A stretch of DNA of 64,000 nt. Source: Yersinia massiliensis (lineage in GTDB: Bacteria > Pseudomonadota > Gammaproteobacteria > Enterobacterales > Enterobacteriaceae). Below are positions 55,218-63,133 of the stretch, piece after piece; the stretch's first letter is position 1, and every line of letters starts with the position of its first letter. The stretch covers positions 1,798,001 through 1,862,000 of the forward strand of contig NZ_CP028487.1 of the NCBI RefSeq assembly GCF_003048255.1, written 5' to 3'. The position numbers were made by a program, and so were the translations under genes. The notes under the pieces were generated by a model. It was not told where the DNA came from and did not search any database. It saw only the letters and a list, made by a program, of their open reading frames with translations.

Positions 55218-56330
55218 TTACAGCATAGAAATGATGCGACGCAGCAGCCGAATACGCGGCAGAATAGAATCAATTTGCAGATACTCAGCTGTGCTGTGGA
55301 ACCCCGCTCCGATAGGGCCAAGACCATCTAACGTTGGGATACCCAGCGCGGCGGTATGATTGGCATCGCTGCCACCTCCGACAGCCTGCCAGGTAATCGG
55401 GATACCTTCGGCTTTACCCGCTTCCTCAACCAACGACATCAATGATGATGTGTCATCACTCGCGGCCATCGCGGGTTTATGAGTGACTTGCTCTAATTTG
55501 GTGGTTACGCCGTCGAGAAAACCCTTCGCGCACAACTTATTCATGCTCTCGTTGATGCGGTCATACTCTTCGTTTTCCCAGAAACGAACATCCAGCTCGG
55601 CGATGGCTCGGTCAGCTACTACGTTTGCGGCGCTCCCCCCTTGGACGACGCCAACATTCAGTGTCGTACCCCGGCTGAGGTCCGTCAGCCCATTGATGGC
55701 GATGATAGCGTTTGCCAACGCGGTCACTGCGGAACGTCCTTTTTCTGGATCATTACCGGCATGGGCGGCAACGCCGGTGAAGGTAAGATGGTAGCCCACC
55801 ATGCCTTTACGGGCTTTGACCAGTGAACCATCTGCGCGTGCCGCTTCACAAACCAGCACCACACGGGAGCGTTTTGCCAGTTCACCAATCCACTCATGGG
55901 AGTAGACCGAGCCGGTTTCTTCATCTGGGTTCATGGCGATGGCGATAGAAAGACGTGACTTGTCTACAGCATCCAGCTCGCGAATGGCCCATAAGATGTT
56001 GAGTAATCCACTTTTCATGTCGGCGACACCTGGCCCATAAAGGTATTCGGTATCTCGGCTCATGGGGCGCTCAGCGACGGTTCCTGCTGGAAATACCGTA
56101 TCAAGATGACCCACGAGCAGAACATCAAAATGGGTTGCCTGTGGTTTATTCGTGACCAACAGCCCTGGCCCCACTTTATCGCCCAGAGGAATCTGTTCTG
56201 TATTCCAGCCTTCTTGTGTCCACAATGCTTGCATGCGTTCAGCAACGGTTTTGACGCCTTCTAGCGTCTGCGTTCCACAGTCGACGTTCACCAGTGTTGC
56301 CAATTCTTCGATATAGCGCTCAATATTCAT
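55218..56330 (-). CDS. M20-family metallopeptidase (carboxypeptidase G2-like)
   Basis: The ATG at 56330, with AGGA upstream, gives 370 residues. The longer frame needs a TTG start. Zinc-site motifs are intact: LLVGHLDTVFPAGT (His-x-Asp), GPGVADMKSGLLNIL, NPDEETGSVYSHEWI (Glu-Glu) and the C-terminal GAGFHSTAEYLQ. Family members cleave C-terminal glutamate or dipeptides, or acylated amino acids. It lies 13 bp behind yjiG in one operon. E. coli has isoaspartyl dipeptidase (iadA) in this position, so a peptide or acyl-amino-acid degradation role is inferred. Confidence 0.87.
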   Translation of the reverse strand: MNIERYIEELATLVNVDCGTQTLEGVKTVAERMQALWTQEGWNTEQIPLGDKVGPGLLVTNKPQATHFDVLLVGHLDTVFPAGTVAERPMSRDTEYLYGPGVADMKSGLLNILWAIRELDAVDKSRLSIAIAMNPDEETGSVYSHEWIGELAKRSRVVLVCEAARADGSLVKARKGMVGYHLTFTGVAAHAGNDPEKGRSAVTALANAIIAINGLTDLSRGTTLNVGVVQGGSAANVVADRAIAELDVRFWENEEYDRINESMNKLCAKGFLDGVTTKLEQVTHKPAMAASDDTSSLMSLVEEAGKAEGIPITWQAVGGGSDANHTAALGIPTLDGLGPIGAGFHSTAEYLQIDSILPRIRLLRRIISML

Positions 56331-56343
56331 ATGACATCCTGTT

Positions 56344-56808
56344 CTAGACAATAATTCGCATCAGCAACATGGCTAAAAATGCATTAAGTACGGAAATACC
56401 AATCATTAGCGGGATACGTTTGCCGCTGGTCCCGATCACACCCAAGATGCGACCAAGGTATTGCACTTGTGAACCCATCAGATAAATGGCGGGTGCGAGG
56501 ATAGCCAAGTGTTCGCCGGTAATGATGCCTTTATCAAACAAGCCGATAGCAACACCAATGCCACCCCCCATCGACATCCAACTGCCGATCAATACCGCAG
56601 CCGCTTCACCGGGTAACCCAAATAACCCCATTATCGGGGAGAAAATCAGGCCTAGCCCTTTTAGCGCCCCCGTGATTTCCAGCGCTTTAATAATGATAAA
56701 CGCCATAACGACATTTGGCAGGGTACTCGACGTGGCAATATTCCAGCCTTTACGGGCACCGGCAACAAACACATCGGTGATAACGGGATTGGAATTCGGA
56801 GTGCTCAT
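56344..56808 (-). CDS. yjiG: YjiG-like membrane protein (nucleoside-recognition/Gate domain)
   Basis: A 154-residue hydrophobic protein with about four helices. STLPNVVMAFIIIKALEITG, LFGLPGEAAAVLIGSWMSMG and PAIYLMGSQVQYLGRILG follow E. coli YjiG closely. The ATG at 56808 shares a base with the yjiH stop. With YjiH it would form a two-part membrane transporter of unknown substrate, and coupling to a peptidase gene suggests a peptide or amino-acid derivative. Confidence 0.85.
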   Translation of the reverse strand: MSTPNSNPVITDVFVAGARKGWNIATSSTLPNVVMAFIIIKALEITGALKGLGLIFSPIMGLFGLPGEAAAVLIGSWMSMGGGIGVAIGLFDKGIITGEHLAILAPAIYLMGSQVQYLGRILGVIGTSGKRIPLMIGISVLNAFLAMLLMRIIV

Positions 56809-57524
56809 CACGCTTCCCCTTTCGCATCAGTTTTAACGGATGCATCTTTGTCGATAAATTTTAGGATGAGACGCAGGATATTGGCCCCAACGATTTTCAT
56901 GGTAAACATCACCACAATGCAGGCGCCGATAGAGGTCGGCACGGCGGCGGTACCGTCAACGGCAACTAGCGTAAAGAGAATGGCACCGGAGGAGAAAAAG
57001 TTAGTGATCATCGCACCTGCTGAAAACTGAAACATGGCGAAAACATCTTTCTCTTTTTCGGTTATCTGGCCTTCATCCGCTAAGTTGCGGGTGAGTGATG
57101 CACCGACATCGGTACTTTGCAGGCTGCCGATCATGGCAAGGCCAGTATTGCCAGGGAGGCCTAACAGTGGGCGCAGCATCGGTGTCAGTAACTTACGTGC
57201 TGCGCGTAATGCGCCATAATGCTCCAGCACATTGATCATGCCTAGGGCGAACATCACCGCAGGAATTAGCCCCAATGCGAATAGGAAACCATCCATTGCA
57301 CCATTACCGCCGGTGCCGCGAAAAGCACTGGTTGCGGTGACCAGTGTGTCACCCTCGAGACTGGCTCGACTGACGACTTTACCAAATGCGCCATTCAACG
57401 TGGTGAAATCAAATACGCCATACCACTCTTGTCCTCCGAGTAATCCTGAAAAAAAGACCGCTGCGAAGGCCAGCGCAAAATAGGCACCCGGGCCGACTTT
57501 ATTTTCCTCTTTGTTTACATCCAT
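56808..57524 (-). CDS. yjiH: YjiH-like membrane protein (nucleoside-recognition/Gate domain)
   Basis: A 238-residue, multi-helix protein. VFDFTTLNGAFGKVVSRASL, FRGTGGNGAMDGFLFALGLI, RPLLGLPGNTGLAMIGSLQS and TDVGASLTRNLADEGQITE match E. coli YjiH in order. AAGGAGAAATAA precedes the ATG. It is the first gene of yjiH-yjiG-peptidase. Function is unproven; the Gate domain points to transport. Confidence 0.85.
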   Translation of the reverse strand: MDVNKEENKVGPGAYFALAFAAVFFSGLLGGQEWYGVFDFTTLNGAFGKVVSRASLEGDTLVTATSAFRGTGGNGAMDGFLFALGLIPAVMFALGMINVLEHYGALRAARKLLTPMLRPLLGLPGNTGLAMIGSLQSTDVGASLTRNLADEGQITEKEKDVFAMFQFSAGAMITNFFSSGAILFTLVAVDGTAAVPTSIGACIVVMFTMKIVGANILRLILKFIDKDASVKTDAKGEA

Positions 57525-57629
57525 TTATTTCTCCTTGATCACTAATGGCTTTAAGTCTGAGGAAAATATAGGGGGTAAGTTATCGTAAGAATATGACCCT
57601 AATCATTGAATTATAAGGGGAGCTACTAA

Positions 57630-57650
57630 CATGTGTTAAAATGTGACATG
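57630..57650. promoter_or_regulatory. Inverted repeat upstream of yjiH
   Basis: CATGT (57630-57634) and ACATG (57646-57650) are an inverted pair 106 bp before the yjiH start. The word TGACATG here recurs twice in the dyad at 58595-58616. The rest of the 313-bp gap (57525-57837) is AT-rich and holds the hairpin at 57761-57801 but no gene. Confidence 0.35.
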
Positions 57651-57760
57651 AAATACACTCCCTATTGCCACCGTAATAATTAGATATTTAATTTTTAACG
57701 AAGGCTAAACAATTAATACCCAATTATTTTAAGTAATAAAAAGAGAAGGCGGGTGAGGGG

Positions 57761-57801
57761 AGAATTATCTTATTAATTGGATGATGAAATAAGATAATTC
57801 T
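57761..57801 (-). terminator. AT-rich hairpin after the ModA-like gene
   Basis: AGAATTATCTTATT and AATAAGATAATTCT form a perfect 14-bp inverted repeat with a 13-nt loop, 37 bp beyond the ModA-like stop. It lacks a G+C stem and T-run, so it may be a transcript end, a binding site, or both. Confidence 0.5.
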
Positions 57802-57837
57802 TGTGGTGTATATTGTGTTGAATCATCCTATTTCGCA

Positions 57838-58560
57838 CTATTCACTTGGCGTCATGCCATGTTGAATTTTGATGTCATCGGCTTCAGGGGAAACTAAAAA
57901 TTGTAGCAGTGCTTTTGCAGCGGTAGCATCCTCGGAATATTCGGGTATGGCACCGGAAAAACAGGTCGTCAATTGAACTTCCGGCGGTAAGTTTTCAAGT
58001 ATTTTTATACCGAGTAGAGGAAGCAGTTCGCTCAGTTGTTGAAAACCGATATCTACTTTACCGCTGGCAATCAGCGAACCCACAGAAATTCCTGGGGGAG
58101 CAACAACTAATTTTTGACCTAGTTGCGTTTCTTGCCCCCAACGAGTGAATATCTGCTTCAGATGATCGCCACTGGGGCCCGTTGAGCAGCCGATGGATTT
58201 TGCCCCCAGTAATACTGTTCTTAATGCCTCCTCGTTACTGATATCCGGCGTGGGGTGGTCTTCATGAACAGCCAGCGCCATTTTACTCAAGGCGATGTTA
58301 ACCGGCGGGCTAAATTGTACTGAGGTTGCCAATCGCGTAATAGCAGGTAAGGCGAGTATCACGATATCGAACTTTTCACCTACAGTGACTCGCTGTACGG
58401 CAGTAACACCGCCTGTGCTTTCAAGCCTCACTTGGGTGCCCGTCAGCTTGGTATAATCTAAGATAAGTGCTTGGAGAAGACGAGATGTGGCCATTGAGCA
58501 AATAACCTTTAAGACGTTAACTGCTGCTTGCCTAGAATTATCCATATCACTATTCATCAT
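57838..58560 (-). CDS. ModA-like substrate-binding-fold protein without signal peptide
   Basis: The 240-residue protein resembles molybdate-type periplasmic binding proteins (ICSMATSRLLQALILDYTKL, VGEKFDIVILALPAI, GSLIASGKVDIGFQQLSELL, VSPEADD). Its N-terminus (MMNSDMDNSRQAAVNVLKVI) has no signal sequence, so it should stay in the cytoplasm. No ABC permease or ATPase is near. It may sense or bind the carboxylate handled by the adjoining galBC-like genes. That is inference. It is 199 bp from the transporter stop and has a nested palindrome at its promoter, so it may be a separate transcript. Confidence 0.72.
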   Translation of the reverse strand: MMNSDMDNSRQAAVNVLKVICSMATSRLLQALILDYTKLTGTQVRLESTGGVTAVQRVTVGEKFDIVILALPAITRLATSVQFSPPVNIALSKMALAVHEDHPTPDISNEEALRTVLLGAKSIGCSTGPSGDHLKQIFTRWGQETQLGQKLVVAPPGISVGSLIASGKVDIGFQQLSELLPLLGIKILENLPPEVQLTTCFSGAIPEYSEDATAAKALLQFLVSPEADDIKIQHGMTPSE

Positions 58561-58576
58561 TTCATTTTTCCTATTA

Positions 58577-58638
58577 GGAATACTATACCTTCAATGACAT
58601 GTCACTTATTGACATGACTTTTGTTAATATAGTATTCC
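58577..58638. promoter_or_regulatory. Concentric double palindrome upstream of the ModA-like gene
   Basis: An outer perfect 11-bp pair, GGAATACTATA (58577-58587) and TATAGTATTCC (58628-58638), and an inner 19-bp dyad, CATGTCA-N5-TGACATG (58598-58616), share the same centre at about 58607. On the minus strand the outer arm supplies TATAGT as a minus-10, while no good minus-35 is present, so an activator bound to the inner dyad is plausible. Confidence 0.6.
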
Positions 58639-58759
58639 AGTCAATAAAATTCCCCGGCGTTGCTATTAATAACAAAGCCTATGCCTGTTGCAAAAGCAAC
58701 ATTCAAATACGTTAATAATGAAGTTGTTAATATAATGATATTATTCAGTACGTACTATT

Positions 58760-60184
58760 TTAAACTAGTCCGATAAATGTCCACCAAGCATAACCAATGG
58801 TTATTGTGATAATGAAGCAGACCATGGCAATGACGGCACCTGATATCCACCATTGTTTAACATCGCTGTATCCTGCGCCAAAAATAATGGGTGCTGCACC
58901 ACCTCCGTAATGTGTTAATGACCCACCGTAAGAGTTAGTGGCTGCCAGTAATAACGCCAGTGCCATAGGGTCGGCACCCGCCACTTTACCGACGGTGAAA
59001 AATACAGGTAGCATGGCAATAGTAAATGAACTCGCGGAAGCAAAGAAATAACGAATAGCGATACTCACAAAGCCAATAACCGTTAGAACAATAAAAGGGT
59101 AATGACCAAAATCAATCTTGTCTTGTATCAACTCCGCTAACCAGTCAAATACTTTTGCTTTATTAAGTGCGCTGGCAAGCCCAATGATTCCACCGAACCA
59201 TAATAATGTATTCCATGCGCCTTTCGTATTGAGGAAGTCATCCCATTTAATCACGCCACTCAACACACATAGAATCATGGCAACAATGGCGATTGCCGTC
59301 GCCTCAATTTTAAATGTGATACCAAATACCTGTGACAGAATTGAGGGAAGGGCCCAGCCAAGTAGTGCAGTAATAAAGATCCCGACCAGAATTTTTTCTT
59401 TCCTTGTCATTTTCCCCAGTTCTTTTAGCCCCTCAGAGGCAATTCTTTCATTATCGACCTTGGTTATCTCAGGTTTATCAAGCCAGTAGCCAACCGCAGG
59501 GACGATAAGTAAGAGTAAAACGCCGGGTACAATCATGGCCAATGCCCAAACACCCCAATCGAGATGAACATCCAAAATACTGTTGGCAAATTCTGCCACG
59601 AGCAAATTCGGTGCCATCGCCGTGATGAAGATAAAACTACTGACTTTCATCACGAAGTAGATATTCGACATTAAGTATGAACCGGCTTTTTTAGCTGTTT
59701 CACCGGGTTCTGAACCAAGGGCTTTCACCACGGAAAGAATAATAGGGAAGACAATTCCGCCACTGCGCGCAGTATTTGATGGCGTAACGGGGGCAATCAC
59801 AAACTCAAGAAAAGCCGTGACGTAGCCTAAACGCAGTGTCGTGCCGCCAAAAAGCCTGATCATATGAAAGGCGATGCGCTTACCTAGGCCCGTTTTCACG
59901 AATGCGACGCTAATACCGAAAGCCGCGAAGACTAACCAAACCGTCGTTGTTGCGTAGCCCACCAGAATCTGACTGGTGTTATTTAGAAATAATCCTGACA
60001 GACCCACGACTGACAGGAGAATAACCGGTTCAGGGAAGGGCCTTAAAATAAGCCCAATGATTGCAGTGATGTAGAAACCAAATAATCGCCAGGCATCAAC
60101 CTCAAGACCCGCAGGAGGGGGGATGAACCACATCACCAGCGGGACTGCGATCAATATGCCTGTTTTCCATAATTTCTCATTCAT
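58760..60184 (-). CDS. DASS-family di/tricarboxylate transporter, YbhI-like
   Basis: A 474-residue inner-membrane carrier with the DASS signatures TPSNTARSGGIVFPIILSVV, ASASSFTIAMLPVFFTVGKV and NSYGGSLTHYGGGAAPIIFG. It opens MNEKLWKTGILIAVPLVMWF. It is of the CitT/TtdT/YbhI type and probably takes up a di- or tricarboxylate. It lies 55 bp behind the galC-like gene, so it likely imports the substrate or a precursor for the two enzymes. Confidence 0.9.
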   Translation of the reverse strand: MNEKLWKTGILIAVPLVMWFIPPPAGLEVDAWRLFGFYITAIIGLILRPFPEPVILLSVVGLSGLFLNNTSQILVGYATTTVWLVFAAFGISVAFVKTGLGKRIAFHMIRLFGGTTLRLGYVTAFLEFVIAPVTPSNTARSGGIVFPIILSVVKALGSEPGETAKKAGSYLMSNIYFVMKVSSFIFITAMAPNLLVAEFANSILDVHLDWGVWALAMIVPGVLLLLIVPAVGYWLDKPEITKVDNERIASEGLKELGKMTRKEKILVGIFITALLGWALPSILSQVFGITFKIEATAIAIVAMILCVLSGVIKWDDFLNTKGAWNTLLWFGGIIGLASALNKAKVFDWLAELIQDKIDFGHYPFIVLTVIGFVSIAIRYFFASASSFTIAMLPVFFTVGKVAGADPMALALLLAATNSYGGSLTHYGGGAAPIIFGAGYSDVKQWWISGAVIAMVCFIITITIGYAWWTFIGLV

Positions 60185-60239
60185 AACAGTATCCTTTCGG
60201 GTGCAATCAGCAAACTATCTTGCCGCGAATACGCCACGG

Positions 60240-60953
60240 TCAGTCATTGAGATCAGTCAATGAACGGATGTACTGCAATCCTTTTGCTGAGAGCTTGTCC
60301 CGCATTTGATAAATGTCTAAACCCAGTTCGCCGCGAGATAAACGTTGGCGTTTACTCTCTTCTTGGATGAGACGCTGTTGCGCAGCATCGGCAACCCATG
60401 CGCCTTTTTGAAGAGGGACAATGACCACGCCGTCATCATCCGCGACCACGATATCGCCCGGATGCACTAACTGCCCCGCACAGATAATGGGCACGTTGAC
60501 CGAGCCAATGGTCTCTTTCACGGTACCTTGCGCGAAAACTAAACTGGACCAGACCGGGAAGGACATTTCCCTGAGCGTTTGGCTATCGCGTATACCAATA
60601 TCCCCAACCAGCGCCACCACGCCACGCGCCTGTAATGATGTTGCGAGTAAGTCACCAAAAAAACCGTCGTAGCAAGGGGAGGTGGGCGTGACCAGTAGCA
60701 CATCACCGGGTTGGCACTGTTCTACTGCAACGTGGAACATCCAATTATCCCCCGGAGAAACCAAGACAGTGATGGCATTTCCTGCAATGGTGACACCTTG
60801 TTGAATGGGGCGAACGCGATGCTCAAGTAACCCCATGCGACCTTGCGCCTCATGTGTGGTTGCTACACCAAAAGTCTGGAAACGTGCGAGTAACGCTGGG
60901 TCGCTACGCTCAATGTGGGTAACCACAATCCCTTTTCTATTGATGTCACTCAT
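60240..60953 (-). CDS. galC: GalC/LigK-like 4-carboxy-4-hydroxy-2-oxoadipate aldolase (RraA fold)
   Basis: Enzymes of this group cleave 4-carboxy-4-hydroxy-2-oxoadipate to pyruvate plus oxaloacetate and can decarboxylate oxaloacetate. The 237-residue protein has FGVATTHEAQGRMGLLEHRV, CYDGFFGDLLATSLQARGVV and LVGDIGIRDSQTLREMSFPV, where GD and RD carry the metal and catalytic arginine. DDDGVVIVPL follows. The start overlaps the galB-like stop by 4 bp. A plain RraA or HMG aldolase is the alternative, but the PIG-L partner supports GalC. Confidence 0.82.
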   Translation of the reverse strand: MSDINRKGIVVTHIERSDPALLARFQTFGVATTHEAQGRMGLLEHRVRPIQQGVTIAGNAITVLVSPGDNWMFHVAVEQCQPGDVLLVTPTSPCYDGFFGDLLATSLQARGVVALVGDIGIRDSQTLREMSFPVWSSLVFAQGTVKETIGSVNVPIICAGQLVHPGDIVVADDDGVVIVPLQKGAWVADAAQQRLIQEESKRQRLSRGELGLDIYQMRDKLSAKGLQYIRSLTDLND

Positions 60954-61687
60954 GACAGAACCTCCGTCACGCGAGGGAAAATGCTCTGATACCCTTCAGC
61001 GTGAACTAATGCTCTCTGGGACGTAATACCGACATTGCGCTTAGCTTGAACACCACGCTGCAAGGCGACGCGGGTGTAGTATTCCCACAGATGTTCTTGC
61101 CCAGCCATGCATTGGATTGCGGCGTACTTTTTATCCCATACTGAGGTGATATCGAGCAGGACATCCGGTTTCCAGCCGCATTGCTCGGGTTGATGTGGTT
61201 CGAAACAATACACGGGGGGAGCCCCAATGATATTTTCGCCGGGCCGATAACCTTCTGCTTGGGCAATGATTCGTGCTTCTTGGGTCAGGCTGGCGGCAAG
61301 AGGATGATCATAATTATAGGGGTCAGCGAGAGAGTGCGTCAGTACGAAGTGAGGCTGAATTCTGCGATACACATCGGCTAATTTGAATAGCGCCTGTTTG
61401 TCGGCCCGCAATGGATAATCGCCAAGATCAAAATATTCGATACTGGCACCTAAAATATCGGCCGCAGCTTGAGCTTCTTCTTGTCGCTGCTCTTTAACCG
61501 AGGCTTCAGTCATTTGCCCTTTACGCCAGAGTTTTGCCGACTCGCCGCGCTCACCATAAGAAAGGCAAACAATATGAACTTGGTAACCTTGCTCAACATG
61601 CAGGGCGATTGCTCCACCTGCTCGCCAAACAAAATCTGCTGAATGTGCACTGACTACTAGGGCACTTTTAGGGGTAGGACTCGTCAT
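60950..61687 (-). CDS. galB: GalB-like 4-oxalomesaconate hydratase (PIG-L fold)
   Basis: GalB of Pseudomonas putida, a PIG-L/LmbE-fold zinc enzyme, hydrates 4-oxalomesaconate to 4-carboxy-4-hydroxy-2-oxoadipate. The 245-residue protein reads ALVVSAHSADFVWRAGGAIA, where most PIG-L deacetylases have AHPDD. SAHSAD is a GalB trait as I remember it. LSYGERGESAKLWRKGQMTE, DLGDYPLRADKQ, HSLADPYNYDHP and IQCMAGQEHLWEYYTRVALQ also match. It is the first gene of galB-galC-transporter and diverges from the LysR gene. Confidence 0.85.
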   Translation of the reverse strand: MTSPTPKSALVVSAHSADFVWRAGGAIALHVEQGYQVHIVCLSYGERGESAKLWRKGQMTEASVKEQRQEEAQAAADILGASIEYFDLGDYPLRADKQALFKLADVYRRIQPHFVLTHSLADPYNYDHPLAASLTQEARIIAQAEGYRPGENIIGAPPVYCFEPHQPEQCGWKPDVLLDITSVWDKKYAAIQCMAGQEHLWEYYTRVALQRGVQAKRNVGITSQRALVHAEGYQSIFPRVTEVLS

Positions 61688-61825
61688 AAACTTCTCCTTT
61701 TATCCTGCTTATTCGTCAACGTTATTCTTCCATGATGATGTCAAGGCGGGATAATGCGTTTAGTTGCCATCGCTATGAGTTTTATTTAATGTGGTGAAAG
61801 AGGCGGTATTGGTGGGACAGTCAAA

Positions 61826-63067
61826 TTGAAAAAGAAACAGGAATACAAATTATTTAATATCATGCAGATAAGAGCATTCCTGCGAGTTGCACAAACCGGA
61901 AGTATCTCTCAGGCGGCACATAATTTATTTCGCACTCAATCTGCGATAACGCGTTCAATTCGTGAGCTTGAACACATTTTAGGCGAGTCGCTATTTGAAC
62001 GACATTCAGCAGGGATGTTATTGACGGAGCAGGGAAAATCTATTTTACCGCGAGCGATTCAGATACTTGATGAACTCCAGCAAGTCCCACCATTGATAGA
62101 TGATACAGGCTCCGATTTTTCTGAACCGCTCTGGCTGTATAACGTTATGCGGTTGAAGATTTTTCTGGCCTTGTATCAGCTGCATTCCACCCGCAACGTC
62201 GCCAATTCGTTAGATATCACCTCATCTGCTGTCAGTGCAGCGATAAAAACCATGGAGCAAGGTTGTGGGGCCGTACTGTTTCGTCGAACAGCACAAGGCA
62301 TGATGCCGACCAAAATGAGCAGAAAAATAGCCCCATCGATAAGCCGCGCATTAAACGAAATACGCCGTATTCCAGAAGAAATTGCGGCGATGAAAGGCAT
62401 CGTCACCGGAACCGTGCATGTTGGTGCGCTGCCGTTGAGCCGTGCGGGGCTGTTACCCAAAGCGATAATTAACGCGATTAATGCCCATGAGACGATAAAA
62501 GTCGCTACCGATGAAAGTGCATTCGATAGACTCGTGAGTGAGTTACGCGGGGGAAATATCGATCTGATTATTGGCGCATTACGTCATGACTCGAGTGTTG
62601 ATGACCTCGATAAAATCAAACTCTTTACCGAAGAGCTGATTCTGCTCACTCGTCCAGCCCATTTCCTGACGGGCCGAGATTTAATGGCGGCAGATTTTGA
62701 CAATATTAAATGGGTATTACCGCGAGAGAATGCACCGTCGAGGCATTCGTTAATCAAGGCATTTCGCCGTCTTGGCATGGATGCGCCGCAACCTGTGGTG
62801 GAAACCGGTGACCCTACGGTGGTGAGGGAGTTGCTGCTGAGGTCTGATATGGTGGCGGTTGTGTCATCTCACCAATTGGAATATGAAATATCGATTGGGG
62901 TGCTAACGCCATTACGAATTCATCTGAATGAAACTCATCGCGACATTGGCATCATGAGCCGCAAAGGTGCGCTGCATTCCCCCGCAACACGCGCATTCAT
63001 TCGTAGCTTGAAAGAAATTATCCCAGGTGGCCCATCTGGAGCGCTTGAATCGCCCTTTTATTTGTAG
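61826..63067 (+). CDS. LysR-type regulator with two HTH domains
   Basis: At 413 residues this is about 110 longer than usual. The first HTH (about 13-72) reads MQIRAFLRVAQTGSISQAAH and then NLFRTQSAITRSIRELEHIL. A second, degenerate but recognisable copy (about 108-165) reads MRLKIFLALYQLHSTRNVAN and SLDITSSAVSAAIKTME. An effector domain (about 195-400) follows, with VHVGALPLSRAGLLPKAI and IDLIIGALRHDSS. The start is uncertain: TTG at 61826 with GGTGGGA upstream, or ATG at 61862 without a clear ribosome site. It diverges from galB and is probably the activator of that operon. Confidence 0.85.
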   Translation: MKKKQEYKLFNIMQIRAFLRVAQTGSISQAAHNLFRTQSAITRSIRELEHILGESLFERHSAGMLLTEQGKSILPRAIQILDELQQVPPLIDDTGSDFSEPLWLYNVMRLKIFLALYQLHSTRNVANSLDITSSAVSAAIKTMEQGCGAVLFRRTAQGMMPTKMSRKIAPSISRALNEIRRIPEEIAAMKGIVTGTVHVGALPLSRAGLLPKAIINAINAHETIKVATDESAFDRLVSELRGGNIDLIIGALRHDSSVDDLDKIKLFTEELILLTRPAHFLTGRDLMAADFDNIKWVLPRENAPSRHSLIKAFRRLGMDAPQPVVETGDPTVVRELLLRSDMVAVVSSHQLEYEISIGVLTPLRIHLNETHRDIGIMSRKGALHSPATRAFIRSLKEIIPGGPSGALESPFYL

Positions 63068-63133
63068 CAATACTATTTTAATGCGGGTATACAACATCTA
63101 TGAAAGGTATATGCCTAATATTTAGGGAGAATC

